A stretch of 6,561 nt of DNA, from contig CAJYKY010000144.1 in the NCBI GenBank assembly GCA_913775005.1, positions 1 to 6,561 on the forward strand, in the 5' to 3' direction. The notes beneath the pieces are model-generated. The model worked only from the letters and a program-made list of their open reading frames with translations. It was not told the origin of the DNA and ran no database searches. Positions 1-6,200 of the stretch are shown one piece after another (position 1 is the first letter of the stretch; each line of letters opens with the position of its first letter). The translations under genes and the position numbers were made by a program. The stretch is from an uncultured Achromobacter sp. (GTDB taxonomy: Bacteria; Pseudomonadota; Gammaproteobacteria; Burkholderiales; Burkholderiaceae_B).

Positions 1-411
1 GGCCACGCCCATCACCGCGGAAATCGTTTGCGCCCCCGCCAGCAGACCCGCGCCGGTGCCGGCATCAAAGCCGAATCCCACCGCAGTCGCCCAGGTGACC
101 AGCAAGCAAACCACGCAGATGATGACGGCGAAGATGACCTGGGGAAGGCCATCGCTTTTCATGCCTCGGAAGAATTGTGGTCCGACCCCGTAGCCAAGAC
201 CAAATAGAAAAAGCAGGAAGAACACCTGCTTCAGAATCGGGGCAATGGTGATGTTCAGTTGCCCGACCAAAACACCGACCAGCAATGTGCCGGTGACCGC
301 ACCCAGATTAAACCCAAAAAGTTTTTTGGCTCCTATCCAGTACCCGAGACCCAGGGTAAGGAAGATCGCTAATTCCGGGTATTTCCGCAAAGTCTCAAAG
401 AACCATTCCAT
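1..411 (-). CDS. aspT: AspT/YidE/YbjL-family antiporter, N-terminal 137 residues (partial at window edge); probably an aspartate:alanine exchanger
   Basis: The reading frame opens at an ATG (409-411) with AAGGAG 7 nt upstream and stays open to the left edge, so the C-terminal portion is missing. The visible part is very hydrophobic, with about five membrane segments near residues 14-32, 36-53, 59-77, 90-112 and 117-137. The stretch around FFLLFLFGLGYGVGPQFFRG (64-83) and the GLLAGAQTISAVMGVA stretch (122-137) are typical of the first half of the duplicated Asp-Al exchanger domain. Family members sit in the inner membrane; AspT swaps aspartate for alanine and is often encoded beside aspartate 4-decarboxylase, which would have to lie downstream outside this window. 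The family call is firm, the substrate is inferred. Codon use is less GC-rich than in the neighbouring genes (roughly 56% GC by rough hand count). Confidence 0.78.
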   Translation of the reverse strand, partial: MEWFFETLRKYPELAIFLTLGLGYWIGAKKLFGFNLGAVTGTLLVGVLVGQLNITIAPILKQVFFLLFLFGLGYGVGPQFFRGMKSDGLPQVIFAVIICVVCLLVTWATAVGFGFDAGTGAGLLAGAQTISAVMGVA

Positions 412-418
412 CCCGAAT

Positions 419-424
419 CTCCTT
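419..424 (-). promoter_or_regulatory. Ribosome binding site of the antiporter gene
   Basis: On the minus strand this reads AAGGAG, 7 nt before the ATG at 409-411. It is a near-perfect Shine-Dalgarno sequence and fixes the start of the partial antiporter gene. Confidence 0.8.
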
Positions 425-506
425 CGTTCTGTACAGGTCGAGCTCGTGCGCTAGCAGTCCGAATGCGCGTGGGACACGTTATCAGAATCTTTCCAAAATC
501 AAAAGA

Positions 507-535
507 ATTACGACGAATAAATCTGAAACTCTTAA
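507..535 (-). promoter_or_regulatory. Possible sigma-70 promoter for the antiporter gene
   Basis: In the AT-rich leader the minus strand carries TTAAGA (530-535), a 17-nt spacer, then CGTAAT (507-512). Each box matches the consensus at 4 of 6 positions. It lies just past the etfA terminator, so a separate promoter is needed about here, and it would give a leader of roughly 90 nt. The boxes are weak and other placements in the same AT-rich stretch are possible. Confidence 0.3.
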
Positions 536-544
536 ATGAAGCGC

Positions 545-577
545 AAAAAAAACCGCGGACATAATGTCCGCGGTTTT
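545..577 (-). terminator. Rho-independent terminator of etfBA
   Basis: A perfect inverted repeat (stem arms 549-560 and 566-577, 12 bp, loop ATTAT on the minus strand) is followed on the minus strand by a run of eight T in total (545-552, partly inside the stem). It lies 19 nt beyond the etfA stop codon. In the + direction only four T follow, so it is mainly a minus-strand terminator. Confidence 0.92.
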
Positions 578-595
578 GATTCCAGCCGAGGCGTT

Positions 596-1525
596 TTACA
601 GCGCGCCGGTCAGCTCAGGCACGACCTGGAACAAATCGCCCACGAGGCCATAATCGGCCACGCCGAAAATCGGCGCTTCGGGATCTTTGTTGATGGCGAC
701 GATCACCTTCGAATCTTTCATGCCGGCCAAGTGCTGGATGGCGCCCGAGATACCGACGGCCACATACAACTGCGGTGCAACAATCTTGCCCGTCTGGCCA
801 ACCTGCCAATCGTTCGGCGCGTAGCCCGCGTCAACGGCGGCGCGCGATGCGCCCAATGCGGCGCCCAGCTTGTCAGCCAGCGGATCCAGGATCTTGAAGT
901 TTTCAGCGCTGCCCAGGCCACGGCCACCGGACACCACCACGCGCGCACCGGCCAGTTCTGGGCGGTCGCTCTTGGCGACTTCGCGGCCCACAAACGTGGA
1001 CTTGCCCGAATCGGCCACGGCGGCAACCTCTTCCACCGACGCCGAACCACCTTGCGCGGCAACGGCGTCAAAGCCCGTCGTACGCACGGTGATGACCTTC
1101 ACCGCATCGGCGGATTGCACCGTGGCGATGGCGTTGCCCGCGTAGATCGGGCGCTGGAACGTGTCGGCGGATTCCACGCCGATGATGTCCGAGATCTGCG
1201 CCACGTCGAGCTTGGCCGCGACGCGCGGCGCCACGTTCTTGCCCGAGGCGGTAGCCGGGAACAGGATGTGGCTGTAGCTGGACGCCACGGCCAGCACCTG
1301 CGCGGCAATGTTCTCAGCCAGGCCATCGGCCAGCTGCGGCGCGTCAGCCAGCAGGACCTTGGAGACGCCCGCGGCGGCGGCGGCCTGGTCGGCCACAGCG
1401 CGCGCATTGGCGCCAGCGACCAGCACGTGCACGTCGCCTCCGATCTTAGCGGCAGCGGCGACGGCGTTCAGGGTTGCGCCCTTCAACTGGGCGTTATCGT
1501 GTTCGGCAATAACCAGCGTCGTCAT
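596..1525 (-). CDS. etfA: Electron transfer flavoprotein, alpha subunit
   Basis: EtfA pairs with EtfB to form the soluble FAD-containing carrier that takes electrons from acyl-CoA and other dehydrogenases and passes them to ETF:ubiquinone oxidoreductase. The product is 309 residues, the normal bacterial length. The N-terminal half (about 1-180) is the alpha/beta ETF domain. The C-terminal half is the FAD domain, with SGGRGLGS (199-206), GASR (225-228), QTGKIVAP (244-251) and the alpha-subunit signature from LYVAVG (253) to AIN (277-279), including SGAIQH (260-265). It starts 2 nt after the etfB stop, with a weak AAGGTGG ribosome site inside the end of etfB, which suggests translational coupling. 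The gene ends at TAA just before a strong terminator. No key residue is missing. Confidence 0.96.
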   Translation of the reverse strand: MTTLVIAEHDNAQLKGATLNAVAAAAKIGGDVHVLVAGANARAVADQAAAAAGVSKVLLADAPQLADGLAENIAAQVLAVASSYSHILFPATASGKNVAPRVAAKLDVAQISDIIGVESADTFQRPIYAGNAIATVQSADAVKVITVRTTGFDAVAAQGGSASVEEVAAVADSGKSTFVGREVAKSDRPELAGARVVVSGGRGLGSAENFKILDPLADKLGAALGASRAAVDAGYAPNDWQVGQTGKIVAPQLYVAVGISGAIQHLAGMKDSKVIVAINKDPEAPIFGVADYGLVGDLFQVVPELTGAL

Positions 1526-1527
1526 GT

Positions 1528-2277
1528 TCAGACCACCTTCGCTTCGTTCTTGAGTTTGTCCACCAGCGCTGCAACGTCGGCGACCTTGATGCCGGCCTTG
1601 CGAGCGGGCGGCTCGCTGACCTTCAGCGTCTTCAGGCGCGGCGCCGCGTCCACACCCAGCTCTTCAGGCGTGACGGTGTCCAACTGCTTCTTCTTGGCCT
1701 TCATGATGTTCGGCAGCGTGACGTAACGCGGCTCGTTCAGGCGCAAGTCGGTGGTGACGATAGCCGGCAGCGTCAGCGTCAGCGTTTCCAGACCGCCATC
1801 CACTTCGCGCGTGACCGTGACCTTGCCGTCAGCCAGCTCAACCTTGCTGGCGAACGTGGCTTGCGGCCAGTCCAGCAGCGCGGCCAGCATCTGGCCGGTT
1901 TGGTTGGCGTCGTCATCGATGGCTTGCTTGCCCAGGATGACGAGTTGCGGCTGTTCTTTGTCGACCAGCGCCTTCAACAGTTTGGCCACGGCCAGCGGTT
2001 GCAGTTCGGCATCGGTCTGAACCAGCACGCCGCGGTCGGCGCCAATGGCCATGGCGGTGCGCAGCGTCTCCTGGCATTGCGCAACGCCGCAAGAAACCGC
2101 CACGACTTCAGCGACGGCACCCTTCTCTTTGAGCCGGGTCGCTTCTTCGACGGCGATTTCGTCAAAGGGGTTCATGGACATCTTCACATTGGCGATATCC
2201 ACGCCAGTCTGATCCGACTTGACGCGCACCTTGACGTTGTAGTCAACGACGCGCTTGACAGGTACCAACACCTTCAT
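1528..2277 (-). CDS. etfB: Electron transfer flavoprotein, beta subunit
   Basis: EtfB is the partner of EtfA; it binds AMP structurally and carries the loop that docks onto dehydrogenases. The product is 249 residues, typical for the family. Visible features are MNPFDEIAVEEA (35-46), the nucleotide-binding GKQAIDDDANQTG (116-128), the beta-subunit signature VTREVDGG through LPAIVT (155-175) and the dehydrogenase recognition loop RYVTLPNIMKAKKK (184-197). The same frame is open further upstream, but the start at 2275-2277 is chosen because MKVLVPVKRVVDYN is the usual EtfB N-terminus and GGAGG lies 7 nt before it. It is the first gene of the etfBA pair. A TAGAAT box on the minus strand (2345-2350), at the end of the deacetylase gene, could be a -10 element, but no good -35 accompanies it; read-through from the deacetylase is equally possible. 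Confidence 0.96.
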   Translation of the reverse strand: MKVLVPVKRVVDYNVKVRVKSDQTGVDIANVKMSMNPFDEIAVEEATRLKEKGAVAEVVAVSCGVAQCQETLRTAMAIGADRGVLVQTDAELQPLAVAKLLKALVDKEQPQLVILGKQAIDDDANQTGQMLAALLDWPQATFASKVELADGKVTVTREVDGGLETLTLTLPAIVTTDLRLNEPRYVTLPNIMKAKKKQLDTVTPEELGVDAAPRLKTLKVSEPPARKAGIKVADVAALVDKLKNEAKVV

Positions 2278-2284
2278 CCCGCTG

Positions 2285-2289
2285 CCTCC
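2285..2289 (-). promoter_or_regulatory. Ribosome binding site of etfB
   Basis: GGAGG on the minus strand, 7 nt before the ATG at 2275-2277. It decides the etfB start, because the frame itself stays open for almost another 100 codons upstream. Confidence 0.85.
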
Positions 2290-2304
2290 AAATGGAAATA
2301 ATGA

Positions 2305-2320
2305 CCCGGCATGCGCCGGG
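2305..2320 (-). other. Small hairpin between the deacetylase gene and etfB
   Basis: CCCGGC and GCCGGG form a 6-bp perfect stem around a 4-nt loop, 27 nt past the deacetylase stop and upstream of the etfB ribosome site. No T-run follows on the minus strand, so it is unlikely to terminate efficiently; it could stabilise the mRNA or do nothing. Confidence 0.4.
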
Positions 2321-2347
2321 ATCGCATTGCACAATTTTTTCCTGATT

Positions 2348-3271
2348 CTACAGCTTCGCCAGCGCTCGTATATGTGCAACCACGCTGCGCCCCAGGGCGG
2401 ACAAGTTGTAACCACCTTCAAGCGTGCTGACGATCCGCCCCTGACAGTGGCGTTCGGCCACGTCAACAAGTTTCTCGGTGATCCAGGCGTAGTCGGCTTC
2501 AACGAGGCCCGTCTGGCCCATGTCGTCTTCGCGATGCGCGTCAAAACCGGCGGACACAAGGATCAGTTCAGGACGGTGAGCCTCAAGCCGGGGCAGCCAG
2601 GTGTCGGTGACGATCGTCCTGACGGCGGCCCCCGCCGTATAGGCGGCGACCGGCACGTTCAGCATGTTGGCGGCCGGGTGCTCGGTGCCGCTGTTGGGAA
2701 AGAACGGATGCTGGAAAAAACTGCACATCAGCACGCGTTCATCGCCGGCGAAAACGTCTTCGGTGCCATTGCCGTGATGCACGTCGAAGTCGACAATCGC
2801 CACGCGCGACAGGCCGTGAAACTCCAGCGCATGGCGCGCGGCAATCGCCACGTTGTTCAGAAAGCAAAAGCCCATCGCCTGGGAACGGCAGGCATGATGG
2901 CCGGGCGGACGCACCGCACAAAAGGCGGTGCGGGCCTCGCCCCCCACCACCGCGTCCACGGCGGCCACGCCTGCGCCGGCGGCATACAGCGCGGCTTCAA
3001 GCGTGTGGGGATTCATGAGCGTATCCGGATCTATCGGGTAATACCCTTGGTCCGGCGTATGTTGTCGCAAACTGTCCAGGTACTGGACGGTGTGCACCCG
3101 CAACAGGTCGTGGCGGGAGGCTTGCGGCGCCTGCCGGTCGTCCAGATAAGGCATCAGGCCGCTTGCCAGAAGCTGATCAGAAATGGCGTCCAACCTCTGC
3201 GGGCTTTCGGGATGCCAACTGCCCATTTCATGCAGGCGGCATGCGGGGTGGGTAAGATACATGGTCTCCAT
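2348..3271 (-). CDS. Zinc-dependent histone deacetylase family (class II-like) hydrolase
   Basis: The product (307 residues) belongs to the HDAC / acetylpolyamine amidohydrolase / AcuC superfamily, cytoplasmic enzymes that hydrolyse acyl-lysine or acetyl-amide bonds. The catalytic set is complete: HPE (20-22), RPPGHHA (121-127, with tandem His125-His126), GFCFLNN (134-140), DFDVHHGNGT (161-170, zinc ligands Asp163 and His165), AGFDAH (241-246, third ligand Asp244) and EGGY (285-288, with the transition-state Tyr288). The bacterial substrate cannot be read from sequence. Start choice is uncertain: 3271 gives METMYLTHP, which fits the family N-terminus; 3262 gives MYLTHP with GGAG only 3 nt upstream; 3289 would overlap mltB. 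It lies 10 nt from mltB, head to head, and 70 nt before etfB on the same strand, so cotranscription with etfBA is possible. Confidence 0.9.
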   Translation of the reverse strand: METMYLTHPACRLHEMGSWHPESPQRLDAISDQLLASGLMPYLDDRQAPQASRHDLLRVHTVQYLDSLRQHTPDQGYYPIDPDTLMNPHTLEAALYAAGAGVAAVDAVVGGEARTAFCAVRPPGHHACRSQAMGFCFLNNVAIAARHALEFHGLSRVAIVDFDVHHGNGTEDVFAGDERVLMCSFFQHPFFPNSGTEHPAANMLNVPVAAYTAGAAVRTIVTDTWLPRLEAHRPELILVSAGFDAHREDDMGQTGLVEADYAWITEKLVDVAERHCQGRIVSTLEGGYNLSALGRSVVAHIRALAKL

Positions 3272-3276
3272 AAGGA
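3272..3276 (+). promoter_or_regulatory. Ribosome binding site of mltB
   Basis: AAGGA, 5 nt before the ATG at 3282-3284. It selects the start that puts a classic lipoprotein signal at the N-terminus; the same frame is open 33 codons further upstream without such a signal. It occupies half of the 10-nt gap between the two divergent genes. Confidence 0.75.
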
Positions 3277-3281
3277 AGATT

Positions 3282-4445
3282 ATGTTCATCTGTCGGCGAT
3301 TACTGCAACTCGGCACGCTCTCCGCCCTGCTGGCGGGCTGCTCCACCACCGCTCCTACCGCACCCAATTCCGTCGCCGCGCAATCGGCAACCGCCTCGGC
3401 CGCATCAGGCAACAACGCCATCCGCATCGGACCCAGTACGCCGACACCAGGCTCCGAACTGCCGGACGACGCTCCCGCCACATTGACGCCCAGCGGCGCG
3501 CTGCGGCCCGAGGTGCGCACCTTTGTCGAAGGCCTGGCCACCGAGCGCAATTTGCCGCTGGACCCGATGGTCAAGGCGCTTGAGAGTTCGCGGTACAACG
3601 CCACGGTGTCGCGTCTGATCGCGCCCGCGCCGCCCGGCAAGAAGATCTGGCGCAGCTGGATCACGTACCGCTCGCGCTTTGTGGAACCCAAGCGCATCGG
3701 CTGGGGCGTGGACTTCTACAACGAAAATCGCGATCTGCTCAATCAGGCTGCGCAGCGCTTTGGCGTCCCTGCGCCCATCATCGCGTCGATCATCGGCGTC
3801 GAAACGCTGTATGGCCGCAACATGGGCAACTTCCGGGTGCTGGACGCGCTGGCCACGTTGGCGTTCGATTACCCCGATCCCAACAAGCCCGAACGCGCGA
3901 CGATGTTCCGTGGCCAGCTGGCCGACTTCCTGACGCTGGTCATGAAAGACAAGCTGGAACTGGAAACCCGTGGCTCGTATGCGGGCGCCATCGGCATGCC
4001 GCAATTCATGCCCACCAGCATCATGCATTACGCGGTGGACGGCGATGACAACGGCCATATCGATCTGACGAACAACACGCAGGACGCCATCATGTCCGTG
4101 GGCAGTTTCCTTGCCCAGCATGGCTGGCAGCGCGGCTTGCCGGTGTTCGCGCCGGTGGTGCTGCCCGCCGATCCCACGGCGCTGGTGGATGGCGGGCTGG
4201 AACCCAAGCAAAGCTGGACCACGCTGTCGGCCGCTGGCACACGCTTGCAGCCGGGTGCATCGCTAGCCGGCTGGGGCAGCCAGCCGCTGGGCGTGGTGGA
4301 CCTGGTGGAAGAAGCGCGCGGCACCGCTCAGTACCGCGTGGGCACGCCTAACTTCTTCGCCTTGACGAAGTACAACCGCAGCTACTTCTACGCCACCTCG
4401 GTGGCCGATCTGGCGCGCGAGATCGAAGCCCGCGTGGCGCCCTGA
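3282..4445 (+). CDS. mltB: Membrane-bound lytic murein transglycosylase B (lipoprotein)
   Basis: The enzyme cleaves the glycan strands of peptidoglycan, forming 1,6-anhydromuramyl ends, from the inner face of the outer membrane. The product is 387 residues. A signal peptide ends in the lipobox LLAGC with Cys20 as the lipidation site; Ser21 after it fits sorting to the outer membrane. A low-complexity Ala/Thr/Pro/Ser linker (21-70) leads to the SLT_2 catalytic domain (about 75-385). The catalytic glutamate is Glu174 in GVETLYGRN (172-180); the second family motif is SYAGAIGMPQFMPTS (232-246). An EF-hand-like loop follows (253-264), as in E. coli Slt35. It is the only + strand gene here, convergent with cysM and divergent from the deacetylase. 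Its promoter must lie inside the deacetylase coding region; I see no clear one. Confidence 0.94.
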   Translation: MFICRRLLQLGTLSALLAGCSTTAPTAPNSVAAQSATASAASGNNAIRIGPSTPTPGSELPDDAPATLTPSGALRPEVRTFVEGLATERNLPLDPMVKALESSRYNATVSRLIAPAPPGKKIWRSWITYRSRFVEPKRIGWGVDFYNENRDLLNQAAQRFGVPAPIIASIIGVETLYGRNMGNFRVLDALATLAFDYPDPNKPERATMFRGQLADFLTLVMKDKLELETRGSYAGAIGMPQFMPTSIMHYAVDGDDNGHIDLTNNTQDAIMSVGSFLAQHGWQRGLPVFAPVVLPADPTALVDGGLEPKQSWTTLSAAGTRLQPGASLAGWGSQPLGVVDLVEEARGTAQYRVGTPNFFALTKYNRSYFYATSVADLAREIEARVAP

Positions 4446-4472
4446 TCCCGGCGCAGGCTGGCTTCACCATGA

Positions 4473-4501
4473 AATACGCCCCGTATGAAACGGGGCGTAT
4501 T
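4473..4501. terminator. Hairpin terminator shared by convergent mltB and cysM
   Basis: Arms 4473-4483 and 4491-4501 form an 11-bp perfect stem with a 7-nt loop, midway between the mltB stop (4445) and the cysM stop (4532). Neither side has a long T-run: TTGG follows on the + side and TTTC on the - side. It probably works in both directions, but less strongly than the other two terminators in the window. Confidence 0.75.
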
Positions 4502-4531
4502 GGTATGAAGCAGGGATATCGAAAAGCGACG

Positions 4532-5440
4532 TCAGTTGAAGACGCCGGTAGACAGATAGCGGTCACCGCGGTCGCAAACGATGAAGACGATGGTGGCGTC
4601 GTTCACGCGCTCGGCCACGCGTAGCGCCGCGACCAGCGCGCCTGCCGACGAAATGCCACCAAAAATGCCCTCTTCAGCGGCCAGGCGGCGCGCCATGGTC
4701 TCGGCTTCAGATTGCTGGATGGATTCGTAAGCGTCTACGCGGCTGCGATCGAAAATCTTGGGCAGGTAGGCTTCGGGCCACTTGCGGATGCCCGGAATCT
4801 GCGACCCTTCCGCAGGCTGAGCGCCCACCACCTGCACCGCCGGATTGCGCGACTTCAAATACGTCGACACGCCCATGATGGTGCCCGTGGTGCCCATGGC
4901 GCTGACGAAGTGCGTAATGCGCCCGTCGGTCTGCGTCCACAGTTCTGGCCCGGTGGTTTCGATATGGGCACGCGGGTTATCGGGATTGGCGAATTGGTCC
5001 AGCACCACGCCCCGGCCATCAGCCTGCATTTCGGTCGCCAGGTCACGCGCGTATTCCATGCCGCCCTTGTCTGCCGGCGTCAGGATCAGTTCGGCGCCGT
5101 AGGCCGCCATGGCCGCGCGGCGTTCCACCGACAGGTTGTCCGGCATGATGAGGATCATGCGGTAACCCTTCATCGCCGCCGCCATGGCCAGCGCAATGCC
5201 GGTGTTGCCGCTGGTAGCTTCGATAAGCGTATCGCCCGGCTTGATGTCGCCACGCTCTTCTGCGTGCTTGATCATCGCCAACGCCGGCCGGTCTTTGACC
5301 GAACCGGCGGGATTATTGCCTTCCAGCTTGGCAAGGATGACGTTGCCACGCGCATCGCCAGCGGCGCCCGGAATACGCTGCAATCGCACCAGCGGCGTAT
5401 TGCCGACGGTCTGTTCGATAGTGGGGTAGGAAGTAGTCAT
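4532..5440 (-). CDS. cysM: Cysteine synthase B (O-acetylserine sulfhydrylase B)
   Basis: This cytoplasmic PLP enzyme makes cysteine from O-acetylserine and sulfide; the CysM type also accepts thiosulfate, giving S-sulfocysteine. The product is 302 residues, against 303 in E. coli. PLP is bound by Lys49 in PAGSVKDR (44-51); the substrate loop TSGNTG (76-81) and phosphate loop GTTGT (183-187) are intact. CysM rather than CysK is indicated by GNNPAGSVKDR, RRAAMAAYGAELIL (108-121), SQIPGIRKW (213-221) and the C-terminal CDRGDRYLSTGVF (289-301). The start at 5438-5440 (MTTSYPTIEQ) fits homologues, but GGAG lies 14 nt away; the alternative ATG at 5450-5452 adds four residues and has GGAG only 2 nt upstream. 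The 166 nt upstream are very GC-rich with no visible promoter. Confidence 0.96.
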   Translation of the reverse strand: MTTSYPTIEQTVGNTPLVRLQRIPGAAGDARGNVILAKLEGNNPAGSVKDRPALAMIKHAEERGDIKPGDTLIEATSGNTGIALAMAAAMKGYRMILIMPDNLSVERRAAMAAYGAELILTPADKGGMEYARDLATEMQADGRGVVLDQFANPDNPRAHIETTGPELWTQTDGRITHFVSAMGTTGTIMGVSTYLKSRNPAVQVVGAQPAEGSQIPGIRKWPEAYLPKIFDRSRVDAYESIQQSEAETMARRLAAEEGIFGGISSAGALVAALRVAERVNDATIVFIVCDRGDRYLSTGVFN

Positions 5441-5459
5441 GCGGACGATCATAACTCCG

Positions 5460-5499
5460 CCTGGCGAAGCACGCGGCGAAAAGCCGCGTTCTCGCCAGG
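5460..5499 (-). promoter_or_regulatory. Two-part stem-loop in the cysM leader, next to its Shine-Dalgarno
   Basis: Outer arms 5460-5467 and 5492-5499 (8 bp) and inner arms 5471-5477 and 5483-5489 (7 bp) form one long stem with a 3x2 internal loop and a 5-nt terminal loop (TTTTC on the minus strand). It ends one base from the GGAG at 5455-5458. No T-run follows, so it is not a standard terminator for the upstream comEA-like gene. It may influence cysM translation or mRNA stability; the role is inferred from position only. Confidence 0.5.
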
Positions 5500-5606
5500 G
5501 GTTCCCTGCCCTGCCCGCCCACCGCTGCGCCGCGCGGCCCAAGCGAGGCGGCAGGCACCGCCAGGACCGCGCGATGGGAGGGGTTAGCGCCGCGCAGTGG
5601 ATGACG

Positions 5607-6194
5607 CTAGGGCCGCGCGGCGGGCTGGGCGGAGGGCTTGGCCGCCGCCTTGGAGGCGGAAGTTGCCACGGGCTTTGAGGCCGGACCTGAAGCAGAATTC
5701 GCAGTGGGAGTTGCGGCGGCATTTACTGCGGCATTTGCGGCAGATTTTGCGGCGGCATTCGTCGGCGAATTCACAGCAGAACTGGCCGGCGCATTCAGCG
5801 CGGACGTGGCCGGCGCCGCGCCATCGCCGACCTTCAGCCCCGCCGCCTCAAGCGCCTGCGCCTTCTTTTGCCCGATACCGCGCACGCGTTCCGCCAGGTC
5901 TTCGAACGATTCAAACCGGCCGCCGCGCTCACGTTCATTCACGATCACTTCGGCCGTGCGAGGACCGATGCCGCGTATGGTTTCCAGCTGCTGCGCGCTA
6001 GCCTGATTAACGTCCACCGCAAGCGCGCAAGGCGCGCCAAGGCCAACGACGGCCGTCATCAACATGGCGCTGAACGCGCGACGCCATGCGCGCCGAACGC
6101 GACGGACGGGCCGGCTGGCCGCGGGCGGACTCGGCCGGCGCCACAGACGGCAAAGCCCCGCGGGAGCAACGGTTGCGTCGATAAAAGGATTCAT
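5607..6194 (-). CDS. comEA: ComEA-family helix-hairpin-helix DNA-binding protein with alanine-rich tail
   Basis: ComEA proteins bind double-stranded DNA non-specifically and, in Gram-negative bacteria, act in the periplasm during DNA uptake. The product is 195 residues. The N-terminus has an unusually long Arg-rich segment (RRVRRAWRRAF, 31-41) before a hydrophobic core (42-55) and a likely signal-peptidase site after CALA (56-59). The tandem helix-hairpin-helix domain spans 60-123: VDVNQAS, then IRGIGPRTAEVIVNERE (73-89), then VRGIGQKKAQALEAAG (104-119). Residues 124-195 are a low-complexity Ala/Ser/Asn/Pro/Thr tail with scattered Lys, ending in a TAG stop. The start is fixed by AGGAG 6 nt upstream. 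It lies 166 nt before cysM on the same strand, and downstream of a terminator that isolates it from hldD. A general DNA-binding role is solid; competence function in this organism is an inference. Confidence 0.88.
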   Translation of the reverse strand: MNPFIDATVAPAGLCRLWRRPSPPAASRPVRRVRRAWRRAFSAMLMTAVVGLGAPCALAVDVNQASAQQLETIRGIGPRTAEVIVNERERGGRFESFEDLAERVRGIGQKKAQALEAAGLKVGDGAAPATSALNAPASSAVNSPTNAAAKSAANAAVNAAATPTANSASGPASKPVATSASKAAAKPSAQPAARP

Positions 6195-6200
6195 GGCTAT

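Noticed and set aside
245..454. Short 69-codon + strand frame at the left end
   Set aside because: It is antisense to the antiporter gene, whose membrane segments and ribosome site are clear.
536..1726. A 396-codon open frame on the + strand opposite etfA
   Set aside because: It lies antisense to the clearly identified EtfA, begins inside the terminator region, and its His/Arg/Gly-rich product has no recognisable domain; such frames are common opposite GC-rich genes.
2305..2340. Hairpin followed by a T6 run on the + strand as a + strand terminator
   Set aside because: The T-run lies about 14 nt past the stem, too far for intrinsic termination, and no + strand gene ends here.
2278..2559. Upstream extension of the etfB frame into the deacetylase gene
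   Set aside because: The added residues have no EtfB similarity, and the GGAGG-supported ATG at 2277 gives the family N-terminus.
2255..3583. A 442-codon open frame on the + strand across the deacetylase gene
   Set aside because: It is antisense to a gene with complete catalytic motifs and runs on into mltB in another frame; composition is typical of a shadow frame.
3405..4211. A 268-codon open frame on the - strand opposite mltB
   Set aside because: It is antisense to the MltB catalytic domain and shows no recognisable protein features.
4712..5587. A 291-codon open frame on the + strand opposite cysM
   Set aside because: CysM on the other strand is unmistakable; this frame has no ribosome site or domain.
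5441..5722. Upstream extension of the cysM frame over the intergenic region and the end of comEA
   Set aside because: Pro/Arg-rich translation with no similarity to CysM; it reflects GC-rich DNA without stop codons.
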